Source: CBDBGD01 sp965205235
Lineage (GTDB): Bacteria; Chloroflexota; Dehalococcoidia; Lucifugimonadales; UBA1127
Direction: 5' to 3'
NCBI GenBank assembly: GCA_965205235.1
Contig: CBDBGD010000003.1
Coordinates: 186,001 to 250,000 of the forward strand
DNA: 64,000 nt
The notes beneath the pieces were generated by a model, which saw only the letters and a list, made by a program, of their open reading frames with translations, was not told the origin of the DNA and ran no database searches. Numbering within the stretch: the first letter of the stretch is position 1; every line of letters begins with the position of its first letter. Position numbers and translations under genes: made by a program. Below, in pieces: positions 18,134-27,255 of the stretch.

Positions 18134-18535
18134 ATGGCGACGCTGAACAAGATCATGATCATCGGCAACCTGGGCGGCGACCCGGAGATGCGCTACACCC
18201 CCCAGGGCACCCCTGTCACCAACTTCAGGGTGGCCGTCAACCGCTACTACACCGACGCAAACGGGGAGCGCCACGAGGAGACGCAGTGGTTCCGTGTAGA
18301 GGCGTGGCGCAATCTCGCCGAGCAGTGCAACCAGTACCTGGCCAAGGGCCGCAAGGCCTACGTCGAGGGCCGGTTCCGCGGCCGCGAATGGCAGGGCGCC
18401 GACGGCCAGACCCGCTTCAGCAGTGAGATCATAGCCGACCGTGTCATCTTCCTGGACCGCGCTGGGGCGGGGCCCGAACGCGGAGAAGCGCCATTCGACG
18501 ATGAAATCGTGGACCCGGACAAGTTGCCCTTCTAG
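18134..18535 (+). CDS. ssb: Single-stranded DNA-binding protein
   Basis: OB-fold ssDNA-binding protein, 133 residues. LNKIMIIGNLGGDPEMRYTPQG opens the domain, followed by TQWFRVEAWRNLAEQ and YVEGRFRGREW. The acidic tail ends DPDKLPF, matching the conserved partner-binding tip (DDIPF-like). It lies 19 bases after rpsF. Confidence 0.96.
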   Translation: MATLNKIMIIGNLGGDPEMRYTPQGTPVTNFRVAVNRYYTDANGERHEETQWFRVEAWRNLAEQCNQYLAKGRKAYVEGRFRGREWQGADGQTRFSSEIIADRVIFLDRAGAGPERGEAPFDDEIVDPDKLPF

Positions 18536-18595
18536 CTCTCGTCATCCACAGTCCGATTTGGGACGTAGACCCAGGAAAGGGAGAAGCTTAGACTC

Positions 18596-19195
18596 ATGAC
18601 AACGCAAGCAGGACGGCCGCCGGGACGCCCGCCCTTTCGGGGAAGGGGACGGCGTCGCTACTTCCCACCCCGGCGGCGGGTGTGCGCCTTCTGCGTAGAG
18701 AAGGTGCGCCACATCGACTACAAGGACATCCCCCGGCTCCGCCGCTACATCTCGGACCGCGCCAAGATCGATCCGCGGCGCAGGACCGGCACGTGCGCCA
18801 AGCACCAGCGCATCCTGGCCACCGCCATCAAGCGGGCCCGGCACCTCGCCCTCCTGCCCTTCACCGGGCGGCACATGCGTGAGACGGGCTGGACGCACCG
18901 ACCCGAGCGTCCTCCCTACCGGTCGGGGCCTCCGCGGGGCGCTCCGCCTCCTCGCGCCGCCGAGCCCGTAGCCGCGCCGCCTGTGGCTGCGGCCGCCGTT
19001 GCACCGGCGGTAGAGGCTGCCGCGACGGAGGCGCCGGCCCCCGCTGCGACTGCCCAGGCTGCCCCCGCACCACAGAGCGAGGCCTCTCCCGCACCCGAGG
19101 CGGCTGCACCGGACGCTGAGGCCCAGGCGACGACCGCTGAGGCCGAACAGCCCGCAGCCCCGGCGGCGCAGAGTGAGTCGGAGGGCGCCGGCTAG
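18596..19195 (+). CDS. rpsR: 30S ribosomal protein S18 with long C-terminal extension
   Basis: S18 partners S6 on the 30S platform. Residues about 28-95 form the S18 domain, of the zinc-ribbon type (CAFC near 30 and CAKHQR near 66), with YKDIPRLRRYISDRAKI and RARHLALLPF. The remaining about 100 residues are an Ala/Pro/Glu-rich tail with no fold signature, doubling the usual 75-100 residue length. The frame runs without interruption to 19195, so the tail is genuine or an assembly artefact would have to be in frame. Confidence 0.93.
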   Translation: MTTQAGRPPGRPPFRGRGRRRYFPPRRRVCAFCVEKVRHIDYKDIPRLRRYISDRAKIDPRRRTGTCAKHQRILATAIKRARHLALLPFTGRHMRETGWTHRPERPPYRSGPPRGAPPPRAAEPVAAPPVAAAAVAPAVEAAATEAPAPAATAQAAPAPQSEASPAPEAAAPDAEAQATTAEAEQPAAPAAQSESEGAG

Positions 19196-19203
19196 GACGA
19201 GCC

Positions 19204-20295
19204 ATGCAGCAACGGCAGCAGGACCCCCAGCGCAGAAGTCGTATTTCCGCCCACCGCTCGCGCCAGCAGCAGGAGCGGCGGAAGCGTCGCGGCGTCCTTC
19301 TCTTCGGAGTCGTCGGCCTGCTGCTCATCACCGCCATCCCGGCCTACGGCTACTACGACACCTTCGTCGCTCCCAACCGGGAGTGGGTGGTGAAGGTCAA
19401 CGACACGACCTTCACCATGGGCTACCTCCTGAAGCTGCTGCGCATGCAGCAGGCCGGCAGCGAGGCCACGGGCGCGCCGCTCAACATCGGCAGCCGGCCC
19501 TACGACCTTGTCCAGCTGCTGTCCGAGAACGAGATCATCAGCCAAGCCGCGCCTCGCCTCGGCCTCACCGTCACCGACGAGGAGATAGACGCGGAAATCA
19601 AGCGCCGTCTGCTGGGCGAGGAGAGGCTGGAGGCGACGGAGCCTGACGCTGTTGAACGCGAGTTCGAGGAGCGCTATCGCTTCTACCTGAACCGCATCCA
19701 GCTCAGCGAGGACGAGCACCGCCAGATCGTCCGCTACGAGCTGCTCACGGACGCGCTCCTGGAGCATCTGGGCCAGGAGATCCCCATCGAGCAGCCCGGC
19801 GTCCGCCTCTACTCCATCCCCGTCCTGGACCAGGGCGCCCTGAGCGCCGAGTCGGTGGCCGACGAGATTCGGACGCAGTTCGCACGCGGCGTCCCCTTCC
19901 CGGACCTGGTCAGCCAGTACGCCCCGGACGACATCGTCCGCAAGGAAGGGGAGATCGGCTGGATACCGCCCGGAGTCTCCCCCAACACGGACCCGCTCAT
20001 CTTCGAGGAGCTCCAACCCTGCGAGGACCCAGAGAACTGGCTGGGTTGCGAGATCTCGGAGCCCATCGGGGACTTCGACCCGCTCACCTCCCAGTTCAGC
20101 CTGAACATCTACCTCGTTCGGGAGAAGTCCAACCTCCGGGAGGTGGAGGAGCGCTACCTGACCCGGCTCAAGAACCGGGCCCTGGAAGAGTGGTTGCAGG
20201 AAGAGAAGCGCATCAACGACGTCCAGATTGACTTTGACTCCTATCGCTACGCCTGGATCGTGGAGCAGCTGACCGAGTCCACCCAGCGACGTTGA
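19204..20295 (+). CDS. Membrane-anchored parvulin-type peptidylprolyl isomerase
   Basis: 363-residue SurA/PrsA-like foldase. A basic N-terminus is followed by one membrane segment (LLFGVVGLLLITAIPAYGYY, about 37-56), a SurA-N-like helical region and a parvulin domain (about 205-330: LFARGVPFPDLVSQYAP-like block with EIGWIPPG). It probably acts outside the membrane on exported proteins. It starts 8 bases after rpsR, in the position where rplI often lies, and the next gene starts one base after its stop. Confidence 0.85.
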   Translation: MQQRQQDPQRRSRISAHRSRQQQERRKRRGVLLFGVVGLLLITAIPAYGYYDTFVAPNREWVVKVNDTTFTMGYLLKLLRMQQAGSEATGAPLNIGSRPYDLVQLLSENEIISQAAPRLGLTVTDEEIDAEIKRRLLGEERLEATEPDAVEREFEERYRFYLNRIQLSEDEHRQIVRYELLTDALLEHLGQEIPIEQPGVRLYSIPVLDQGALSAESVADEIRTQFARGVPFPDLVSQYAPDDIVRKEGEIGWIPPGVSPNTDPLIFEELQPCEDPENWLGCEISEPIGDFDPLTSQFSLNIYLVREKSNLREVEERYLTRLKNRALEEWLQEEKRINDVQIDFDSYRYAWIVEQLTESTQRR

Positions 20296-20296
20296 C

Positions 20297-21610
20297 GTGG
20301 CGGCGGCCGAGGTGTCCGAGGACGGCAGACTGGGCGTAGGGCTCTTGGGCCTGGGCGTCGTGGGCGGCGGTGTCGCCCGGTACCTCCTGGATCCCGCCGT
20401 GAGCGCCCCTCCCGTGACCCTTCGCTCCATCCTCGTACGCGATGCAAAGAAGCCGCGCTCTCTCGCCGTCCCCCCCGGCCTCCTGACCACGGACCCCGCC
20501 GCGGTGCTGGGGGACCCCGGCAACCACCTCATCGTCGAGGTCATGGGCGGCGAGTACCCTGCCGTCGACTACATCCAGGAGGCCCTGGACAGGGGCAAGC
20601 ACGTCGTCACGGCCAACAAGGAGGTCATGGCCAAGCACGGCCCGGAGCTCCTGGCCCGCGCTGCCGAGGCCGGCGTGCAGCTACGCTTCGAGGCAAGCGC
20701 GGGCGCGGGCATCCCCATCGTCGGCCCCCTGGCCGAAGACCTGCTGGCCAACGACATATCCTCCATCCACGCCATCATCAACGGCACCACCAACTTCATC
20801 CTCACCAGGATGGCCCGCGAGGGCATGGCCTTCGAGGACGCGCTGCTCCAGGCCCAGCAGCTGGGCTACGCCGAGGCTGACCCTTCCAACGACGTCCAAG
20901 GCGTCGACGCGGCCTACAAGCTCGCCATCCTCTCCTCGCTGGCCTTCCGCACCCGCGTTCACGCCTCCGACGTCTTCGTCGAGGGCATCACCCGCCTCCA
21001 GGCGGTCGACTTCCGGTACGCTCGGGAGCTGGGCTACGCCATCAAGCTCCTGGCCATCGGACGAAAGACCGATGGCGCCCTCCAGGTGCGCGTCCACCCC
21101 ACGCTCATCCCCGCGGAGGACCTGATGGCGAAGGTGGACGGCGCTGACAACGCCATACAGGTGCGAGGCGACCTGGTGGGCTCGGTCGTCTTCTCCGGGC
21201 CCGGCGCCGGCTCATCGCCCACCACCAGCGCCGTGCTGGGCGATGTGCTCGCCGTGTGCCGCCACGTGGCCGCGCAGGCCGCGGGCGGAGGCCCGACTGC
21301 GCCGCCGTCCGACTCCCGCGGCGCGCCCGCGATCGAGTCCATCGCCGCGCTGCAGACCCAGTACTACCTGCGGCTTACCGTCCAGGACCGCGCGGGCGTG
21401 CTGGCCCAGATAGCCTCTGTCATGGGCCGGCACGGCATCAGCATCGCATCCGTAATCCAGAAGGACGCGGATCTCCAGGCCGGGACGGCGGAGATAGTGA
21501 TCACCACCCACCCCTCTCGTGAGGTCGACATGCAGGAGGCCCTAGCCCGCTTCCGAGAGCTGGAGGTGGTCATCGAAGTGAACAACCTCATCCGCGTCGA
21601 AGCGGACTAG
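20297..21610 (+). CDS. hom: Homoserine dehydrogenase
   Basis: NAD(P)-dependent reduction of aspartate semialdehyde to homoserine, 437 residues. The N-terminal Rossmann domain has LGLGVVGGGVARYLL; ANKEVMAKHGPELL and NGTTNFILTRM are substrate-domain blocks; a C-terminal ACT domain (YYLRLTVQDRAGVLAQIASV, from about 355) implies threonine feedback. A GTG start lies one base after the PPIase stop. Coupled with thrC downstream. Confidence 0.96.
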   Translation: MAAAEVSEDGRLGVGLLGLGVVGGGVARYLLDPAVSAPPVTLRSILVRDAKKPRSLAVPPGLLTTDPAAVLGDPGNHLIVEVMGGEYPAVDYIQEALDRGKHVVTANKEVMAKHGPELLARAAEAGVQLRFEASAGAGIPIVGPLAEDLLANDISSIHAIINGTTNFILTRMAREGMAFEDALLQAQQLGYAEADPSNDVQGVDAAYKLAILSSLAFRTRVHASDVFVEGITRLQAVDFRYARELGYAIKLLAIGRKTDGALQVRVHPTLIPAEDLMAKVDGADNAIQVRGDLVGSVVFSGPGAGSSPTTSAVLGDVLAVCRHVAAQAAGGGPTAPPSDSRGAPAIESIAALQTQYYLRLTVQDRAGVLAQIASVMGRHGISIASVIQKDADLQAGTAEIVITTHPSREVDMQEALARFRELEVVIEVNNLIRVEAD

Positions 21611-21618
21611 ACGACGCG

Positions 21619-22698
21619 ATGACGACGACGCCACACAGAGGCCGGCCGAGAGGGGTGCTGGAGCGCTACGCGGACCGCCTGCCCCTCACCCCGCAGACCC
21701 CCCGCATCACCCTGGGCGAGGGCGGGACCCCCCTGGTCCAGTCGGATAGGCTCGCCCGAGAGCTGGGCCTGGACCGCCTCTACTTCAAGCTGGAGGGCTG
21801 CAACCCCACCGGCTCCTTCAAAGACCGGGGCATGGTGGTGGCCGTCGCCAAGGCCCTGGAGCAGGGGCATCGGACCATCATCTGCGCCTCCACGGGGAAC
21901 ACCAGCGCCTCCGCGGCTGCGTACGGCGCCCACTGCGGCCTGGACACCGTCGTCCTCGTCCCCCACGGGCGGATTGCCCACGGGAAGCTGGCGCAGGCCA
22001 TCGCCCACGGCGTGCGCGTGGTCTCCGTCCGCGGCAGCTTCGACCAGGCCCTGCACCTGGTCCGCACGCTGGCCCAGGAGCACCCCGTCGCCCTGGTCAA
22101 CTCCGTCAATCCCTACCGGATCGAGGGGCAGAAGACCGCGGCCTTCGAGGTCGTCGACGACCTTGGGGACGCGCCCGACTACCTCTGCATCCCCGTGGGG
22201 AACGCCGGCAACATCACCGCCTACTGGAAGGGCTTCTGCGAGTACCAGGAGGCAGGGCTGACCTCCGGGCGGCCGCGCATGATGGGCTTCCAGGCCGCCG
22301 GGGCCGCGCCGCTGGTCCACGGCACGCCGGTGGAGGACCCGCAGACCGTCGCATCGGCCATACGCATCGGCAACCCGGCGAGCTGGGACGGGGCCACCCG
22401 AGCGCGGGATGAGTCCGGCGGCGCCATCGACAGCGTCACCGACGAGGAGATCATCGACGCCTATCGCTCCCTCGCCCGCCAGGAGGGCATCTTCTGCGAA
22501 CCGGCCTCCGCCGCCTCCCTGGCGGGGCTGGCGAAGCTGGTGCGGGAGGGAGCGGACCTCCGGGGTAAGACCGTTGTCTGCGTCCTCACCGGGACGGGCC
22601 TCAAGGACCCGGAGGCGGCCGAGTGGCTGGCCGCAGCGCCCCCGCAGGAGGTTCTGCCGGACCTTGACGTCGTGGCCCAGGCGGTGCTGGGGGGCTGA
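21619..22698 (+). CDS. thrC: Threonine synthase
   Basis: PLP fold-type II enzyme converting O-phosphohomoserine to threonine, 359 residues. PLP Lys is in GSFKDRGM (near residue 70), the phosphate loop is VGNAGN, and ASTGNTSASAAAYGA follows the lysine block. It lies 8 bases after hom. thrB (homoserine kinase) is not in the window. Confidence 0.95.
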   Translation: MTTTPHRGRPRGVLERYADRLPLTPQTPRITLGEGGTPLVQSDRLARELGLDRLYFKLEGCNPTGSFKDRGMVVAVAKALEQGHRTIICASTGNTSASAAAYGAHCGLDTVVLVPHGRIAHGKLAQAIAHGVRVVSVRGSFDQALHLVRTLAQEHPVALVNSVNPYRIEGQKTAAFEVVDDLGDAPDYLCIPVGNAGNITAYWKGFCEYQEAGLTSGRPRMMGFQAAGAAPLVHGTPVEDPQTVASAIRIGNPASWDGATRARDESGGAIDSVTDEEIIDAYRSLARQEGIFCEPASAASLAGLAKLVREGADLRGKTVVCVLTGTGLKDPEAAEWLAAAPPQEVLPDLDVVAQAVLGG

Positions 22699-22770
22699 CG
22701 CCCGCCCACCCGCGCGCCCGCTGGAAACGCGGTACAATGGGGCAACTGTGCCGCTTCTGTCGGGAGGCCC

Positions 22771-23331
22771 GTGCCCCAGCTCCACACCATTGAAGACGTC
22801 GTAGAGCAACTGCTTGCAGCCGTCGGCGAGGACCCCACCCGAGAAGGCCTGCAGGCCACCCCGCGCCGCGTGGCCGAGATGTACCAGGAGCTCTTCCGCG
22901 GCCTCCACGAGGACCCCCTGGAGGCGCTGACCACCGGCTTCGCCGAGGACCACCACGATCCGGTCATGCTGCGAAACATCCCCTTCTACTCCGTGTGCGA
23001 GCACCACCTCATCCCATTCTTCGGCACGGCCCACCTGGGCTACATTCCCACCGGCTGGGTGGTGGGCGCAAGCAACCTTGTGCGGGCCCTGGACGCTCTG
23101 GCCCGCCGCCCGCAGCTCCAGGAGCGGCTCACACGCCAGACGGCGGACGCCCTCCATCGCGGGCTGCAGGCCGACGGCGTCGCCGTGGTCATCTCCGCCG
23201 AGCACCTCTGTATGAGCATGCGGGGCGTGCAGAAGCCCGGCACGCAGGTCGTGACGGTCGCTACTCGCGGCGACTTTCGAAACAGCGGCTTCACACCCAA
23301 GGAGTTCCTCCGGATGGTGCGGCAAGGCTAG
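22771..23331 (+). CDS. folE: GTP cyclohydrolase I
   Basis: Zn enzyme making 7,8-dihydroneopterin triphosphate from GTP, first step of folate synthesis, 186 residues. VGEDPTREGLQATPRRVAEMY, FYSVCEHHLIPFFG (Zn Cys and His), and EHLCMSMRGVQKPG are diagnostic. The GTG start is chosen for the GGGAGG just upstream. A TACAAT box at 22733 could serve as -10 without a clear -35. Folate from this route would feed GlyA. Confidence 0.96.
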   Translation: MPQLHTIEDVVEQLLAAVGEDPTREGLQATPRRVAEMYQELFRGLHEDPLEALTTGFAEDHHDPVMLRNIPFYSVCEHHLIPFFGTAHLGYIPTGWVVGASNLVRALDALARRPQLQERLTRQTADALHRGLQADGVAVVISAEHLCMSMRGVQKPGTQVVTVATRGDFRNSGFTPKEFLRMVRQG

Positions 23332-23332
23332 C

Positions 23333-24307
23333 ATGACGACGCAAGTGGCATCGCACACCTTTGCCTCGCTGGAGAGCGAGTGGGAGGCCCTGCTTCCCGA
23401 CTGCGCCGTCGACACCGTCTTCCTCACCCCGCGGTGGCAGCGGGTGTGGTGGGAGACCCTGGGCCAGGGCGAGATGGTGCTGCTGGCCATCCGGGAGGAA
23501 GACCGGCTCCACGGCATCGCTCCCATGATGCGCCACAACGGCACGCTGACCTTCCTCGGCGATACTGACCTCTTCGACTACCAGGACTTCCTGGTCCCCC
23601 GCGGCAACGAGGAGATCTTCTACCCTCGTCTGCTGGACCACCTGCAGGACGAGGAGTGGGACGTGCTGGACCTCCCCTCCATCCGCGAGGACTCTCCGAC
23701 GCTCCAGGCGTTGCCCGAGCAGGCCCGGTCCCGGGGGTGGCTTTGTCGCGTCGAGCAGCAGGACGTCGTCCCCGGCCTGAAGCTGCCCGCCGACTGGGAC
23801 GCGTACCTGGCGGGTCTGAGCAAGAAGGACCGCCACGAGCTCCGGCGCAAGTTCCGCCGCCTCTCGACCGCGGCCGGCCTCCGCCACTACGCGTGCGGAG
23901 ACCCTGCGGGGCTGCCGGCCTGCGTGGACGACCTCTTTGACCTCATGCGCCTGGGACGAGAGGAGAAGCGGGACTTCCTGAGCCCGGAGCGTCAGGCGTT
24001 CTTCCGGGCCATGACCGCGGAGATGGCGGACGCCGGCGTCCTTCGCCTCTACTTCCTGGAAGTGGAGGGGCAGCGGGTGGCGGCCAGCCTATGCTTTGAC
24101 TACAAGGGCAAGCGGCTCCTCTACAACAGCGGCTTCAACCCCGCCTACGCCCACCTGAGCGTGGGTCTGCTGCTCAAGGCCACCTGCCTCCGGGAGGCCA
24201 TCGAAGGTGGCGCGCACTACTACGACTTCCTCCGCGGCGACGAGCGATACAAGTACCACATGGGCGGCCAGGTCCGCTCCGTGTACCGGATCAAGGTCAC
24301 CCGATGA
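23333..24307 (+). CDS. CelD/BcsL-type GNAT N-acyltransferase
   Basis: 324-residue protein of the BcsL/CelD acetyltransferase group (FemAB-like double GNAT fold). FASLESEWEALL starts the first half; the second half has LSKKDRHELRRKFRRL (near 163), LYFLEVEGQRVAASLCFDY and YDFLRGDERYKYHMG, the family's best-conserved block. It overlaps the glycosyltransferase gene by ATGA, suggesting joint work on an extracellular glycan or small glycoconjugate. Confidence 0.82.
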   Translation: MTTQVASHTFASLESEWEALLPDCAVDTVFLTPRWQRVWWETLGQGEMVLLAIREEDRLHGIAPMMRHNGTLTFLGDTDLFDYQDFLVPRGNEEIFYPRLLDHLQDEEWDVLDLPSIREDSPTLQALPEQARSRGWLCRVEQQDVVPGLKLPADWDAYLAGLSKKDRHELRRKFRRLSTAAGLRHYACGDPAGLPACVDDLFDLMRLGREEKRDFLSPERQAFFRAMTAEMADAGVLRLYFLEVEGQRVAASLCFDYKGKRLLYNSGFNPAYAHLSVGLLLKATCLREAIEGGAHYYDFLRGDERYKYHMGGQVRSVYRIKVTR

Positions 24308-25524
24308 GTCACCAAGTCCAACGCATCGCCATCCTCTCCGTCCACGCCTGCCCGACGACGCAGCTTGGCCTGCGGGACTCGGGTGGCATGAACGTCTACG
24401 TCCACCACCTGGCCCAGGAGCTGGCCGCGCAGGGATTGGCCGTCGACATCTTCACCCGCCGCCACGACCCGGACGACCCGGAGGTCGTCGAGATGGCCCC
24501 CGGCGCCCGCCTCGTCCACCTCGACGCCGGCCCGCCAGAGGCGCCCAAGGAGTCGCTCTTCGGCCACCTGCCGGCGTTCCGGGACGGACTGCTGCGCTTC
24601 GCCGCCGGCCGCGGCCTCCGCTACGACGTCGTCCACAGCCACTACTGGCTGTCGGGTGTCGTGGGCATGGACCTCGCCGGCCGGTGGAGCGTGCCGCATG
24701 CCACCACCTTCCACACCCTGGCGCGCTCCAAGACCCTGGCCGGCGTCGGCGAGCGGGAGCCGGTCCGACGGCATCGCATGGAGAGCCGCATCGCCGCTGA
24801 GGCCGACGCCGTCATCGTCTCCGCTCCCTACGAGCGCGACCTGCTCGCCCGCCACTTCGACGTCCCGCCGGAGCGGGTCCGCGTCGTCCCCTGCGGCGTC
24901 GACACCAACCTCTTTCGCCCCATGGGCCGGGCCCACGCCCGCGCTCTGCTGGGCCTGGACGGCCTCCCCGTTGCCCTCTTCGTCGGCAGGCTGGACCCGG
25001 TGAAGGGCGCCGATATCCTTCTGGAAGCGGTGGCCGGCATGGCGGCTCCGGAGAACACCCAGGTCCTGGTCGTCGGCGGCGACGCCGAGCGGGAGCCGGA
25101 GGCCGCGCGCCTCCACGGCCTGTCGCAGGAGCTGGGACTCGGCGACCGGGCCCGCTTCGAAGGCACCATCCCCCACGACCTGCTGCCCCTCTACTACAGC
25201 GCCGCCGACGTCCTGGTCATGCCCTCCTACGTCGAGAGCTTCGGCCTCGCCGCCCTCGAGGCGATGGCCTGCGGCACGCCCGTCGTGGCGACGCGTGTCG
25301 GCGGTCTGGCCTCGCTGGTGAAGGACGGCGGCTCCGGCTACCTTGTGCCGTGGCACTGCCCGGAGCCCTTTACCCACCGACTGGAGATGCTCCTCTCACA
25401 CCCCGGCCTGCGCGACTCCATGGGAGAGGCCGCCCGTCGCCAGGCGCAGGAGCATAGCTGGAGCGCCGTGGCCCGCACGGTGGCCGCAGTCTACCGGGGG
25501 CTCTGCGACCGGTCTGGAGGCTGA
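24304..25524 (+). CDS. GT4 glycosyltransferase, MshA/sucrose-phosphate-synthase-like
   Basis: GT-B retaining glycosyltransferase, 406 residues. The N-terminal half contains DSGGMNVYVHHLAQELAAQG and VVHSHYWLSG; the C-terminal half has FVGRLDPVKG and the E-x7-E nucleotide-sugar motif (Glu311 and Glu319 in ESFGLAALEAMACGTPVV). The N-terminal GGMNVYV block is shared with MshA (inositol-phosphate GlcNAc transferase) and sucrose-phosphate synthases. Donor and acceptor cannot be fixed from sequence. Confidence 0.88.
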   Translation: MSHQVQRIAILSVHACPTTQLGLRDSGGMNVYVHHLAQELAAQGLAVDIFTRRHDPDDPEVVEMAPGARLVHLDAGPPEAPKESLFGHLPAFRDGLLRFAAGRGLRYDVVHSHYWLSGVVGMDLAGRWSVPHATTFHTLARSKTLAGVGEREPVRRHRMESRIAAEADAVIVSAPYERDLLARHFDVPPERVRVVPCGVDTNLFRPMGRAHARALLGLDGLPVALFVGRLDPVKGADILLEAVAGMAAPENTQVLVVGGDAEREPEAARLHGLSQELGLGDRARFEGTIPHDLLPLYYSAADVLVMPSYVESFGLAALEAMACGTPVVATRVGGLASLVKDGGSGYLVPWHCPEPFTHRLEMLLSHPGLRDSMGEAARRQAQEHSWSAVARTVAAVYRGLCDRSGG

Positions 25525-25525
25525 C

Positions 25526-26191
25526 ATGCTGGATGCCATTCCCCCTCTCTCCCGACTCAAGCGAGTAGAGGGCCACTTCCGCAGGCGCTTCGGCGCGGGG
25601 CTGCTGCTGGTGGTCCCCATCCTCATCACCTACGTCGTCTTCCGTTTCATCGTCGACGGGGTTGTCGGCATCCTCGAGCCGGTCATCACCCAGGCCGAGG
25701 ACCGCTCTTTCGAGTGGCTGGAGGGCTTCCCGATCCGCGCCATCGCCGTTGTCCTGGCCTTTGTCGCCGTGTATGTGGTCGGCGTTGTTGCCGCTACCGT
25801 CGTGGGGGGTTGGCTGGTGCGGCACTGGCACGCCATGTTGGAGCGCATCCCCATCGTGCGTTCGGTCTATCGCATAGCGCGCCAGTCCACGGACGTCTTC
25901 TCCGGCGGCGTGGCGCTGCAGGCCAGCAAGGTGGTCCTGGTGGAGTACCCGCGGATGGGCGTCTTCTCGCTGGGGCTGGTGACCGGCTCCTACGCGAACC
26001 TGGAGGAGGAGACCTTCCTGGCCGTCTACATCCCCACGGTGCCCGTACCCACGTCCGGCTTTCTCACCTACGTGCGGCGGGACCAGGTGATCGAGACCGC
26101 CCTCAACTTCGAGGACGCCATGAAGGTCGTCATCTCGGCGGGGGTGCTGACCGACGAGACGGTCAAGAGCCGCGGGCCCGCTACCCCTTAG
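25526..26191 (+). CDS. DUF502 family membrane protein
   Basis: 221-residue protein with two membrane segments (GLLLVVPILITYVVFRFIV near 25-43 and AIAVVLAFVAVYVVGVVAATVV near 72-93), followed by RIPIVRSVYR-like IPIV..VYRIARQ and VPVPTSGFLTYVRRDQV, the DUF502 signature, plus AMKVVISAGV at the C-terminus. The family's role is unknown. It starts one base after the glycosyltransferase stop; its own stop overlaps the convergent GNAT gene by 11 bases. Confidence 0.88.
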   Translation: MLDAIPPLSRLKRVEGHFRRRFGAGLLLVVPILITYVVFRFIVDGVVGILEPVITQAEDRSFEWLEGFPIRAIAVVLAFVAVYVVGVVAATVVGGWLVRHWHAMLERIPIVRSVYRIARQSTDVFSGGVALQASKVVLVEYPRMGVFSLGLVTGSYANLEEETFLAVYIPTVPVPTSGFLTYVRRDQVIETALNFEDAMKVVISAGVLTDETVKSRGPATP

Positions 26192-27098
26192 CCAGGCTGC
26201 GCTCGTACCAGAGGACGCCCCCCACCTTGTGGAACCCCAGCGAGAGGTAGAGCTCCCGGGCGGGCGTGTTCGCGCTGTCGACGCTCAGCTCCACCGCTTT
26301 CACGCCCTGCCGGAGCATGTGGTCGATACTCGCCGTGGTGATGGCCCTGCCCAGCCCCAGACCCTGGTGGTCGGGGTGCACGCCCACCATCCAGATGACC
26401 CCGATGCGGTTGTCCGCGGGCCCGTCCATGCGCGTCCAGCAGAAGCCCGCAGCCTGGTCGCCGCGCATGAGGAACAGGATGCCCTCCGGTGAGCTGCGCT
26501 CCATGTTGACCTTGTACGCCACCTGCTCCGCCGTGTTGGGGCTGTAGCCCCACTGGCTCGCGAAGGCAGCGTTCTGGACGTCGGCCAGGAGCGCCGCGTC
26601 CCCGTCCTCGTAGGTGCGGAGGCTGACCCCCTCGGGCAGCTTGCAGTCGATCGACTCGCCCTCCCACCGGACCTCCCAGTAGTGGCGAAGCGGCGTGTAT
26701 CCGTGGCGCTCTAGGAAGGCCCACGCCTCAATGGCGTCCTCGCCGACCGACGTGTGGGCCGTCTGCGCGCCCAGCTCCTGCCCCCGGGCGATGCCCCACT
26801 CCAGCAGGCGGCTGCCCACGCCCCCGCGACGGTACTCGGGGTGGACGCCGGAGTCCAGCACGATGCGGTCGATAGGCAGCTCCGGCACCACCAGCGCGTA
26901 GCCCACCAGGTCGTCGCCGGCGACGGCCAGCATGCAGTTCTGCTCCGCGTCCAGGCCCGGCTGGCCCAGCATGTCGCGCAGGAAGGGCGCGTCGTAGCCT
27001 CTCGGCGAGTCTTCCATGCCGTGGATCACGTTGAGGAGGGCGGCGAGGGCCGGCACGTCGTCCTTGACGAACAGCCGGAGGTCCATTTCGTCTGTCAT
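26181..27098 (-). CDS. Tandem GNAT acetyltransferase (two GNAT domains, MshD-like layout)
   Basis: 305-residue acetyl-CoA-dependent N-acetyltransferase. The first GNAT domain has the acetyl-CoA loop VHPEYRRGGVGSRLLE (near 87-102), the second VGVHPDHQGLGLGRAIT (near 235-251) and a C-terminal ARELYLSLGFHKVGG. Both loops keep the Q/RxxGxG/A pattern, so both halves may bind CoA. MshD has the same length and layout, but substrate is unknown. Confidence 0.85.
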   Translation of the reverse strand: MTDEMDLRLFVKDDVPALAALLNVIHGMEDSPRGYDAPFLRDMLGQPGLDAEQNCMLAVAGDDLVGYALVVPELPIDRIVLDSGVHPEYRRGGVGSRLLEWGIARGQELGAQTAHTSVGEDAIEAWAFLERHGYTPLRHYWEVRWEGESIDCKLPEGVSLRTYEDGDAALLADVQNAAFASQWGYSPNTAEQVAYKVNMERSSPEGILFLMRGDQAAGFCWTRMDGPADNRIGVIWMVGVHPDHQGLGLGRAITTASIDHMLRQGVKAVELSVDSANTPARELYLSLGFHKVGGVLWYERSLAKG

Positions 27099-27142
27099 GG
27101 CGCGGCGTCTCCCTTCTGCGTCGTGCTTGACAGGGCCTTTGG

Positions 27143-27171
27143 ATTGTATCAGAGTAGCCGGAGGTCAACAA
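27143..27171 (-). promoter_or_regulatory. Promoter for the tandem GNAT gene
   Basis: On the minus strand: TTGTTG (27171-27166), 17-base spacer, TACAAT (27148-27143). The transcript would start near 27136, about 38 bases before the ATG. Confidence 0.55.
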
Positions 27172-27255
27172 AGGAAACGCTGCAAGCTCGCGGGCTTCTT
27201 GGGGGGATGGGGTGACCATTCTCCTTTCTTTTCCCGCCACAGGAGGAGACACCGA

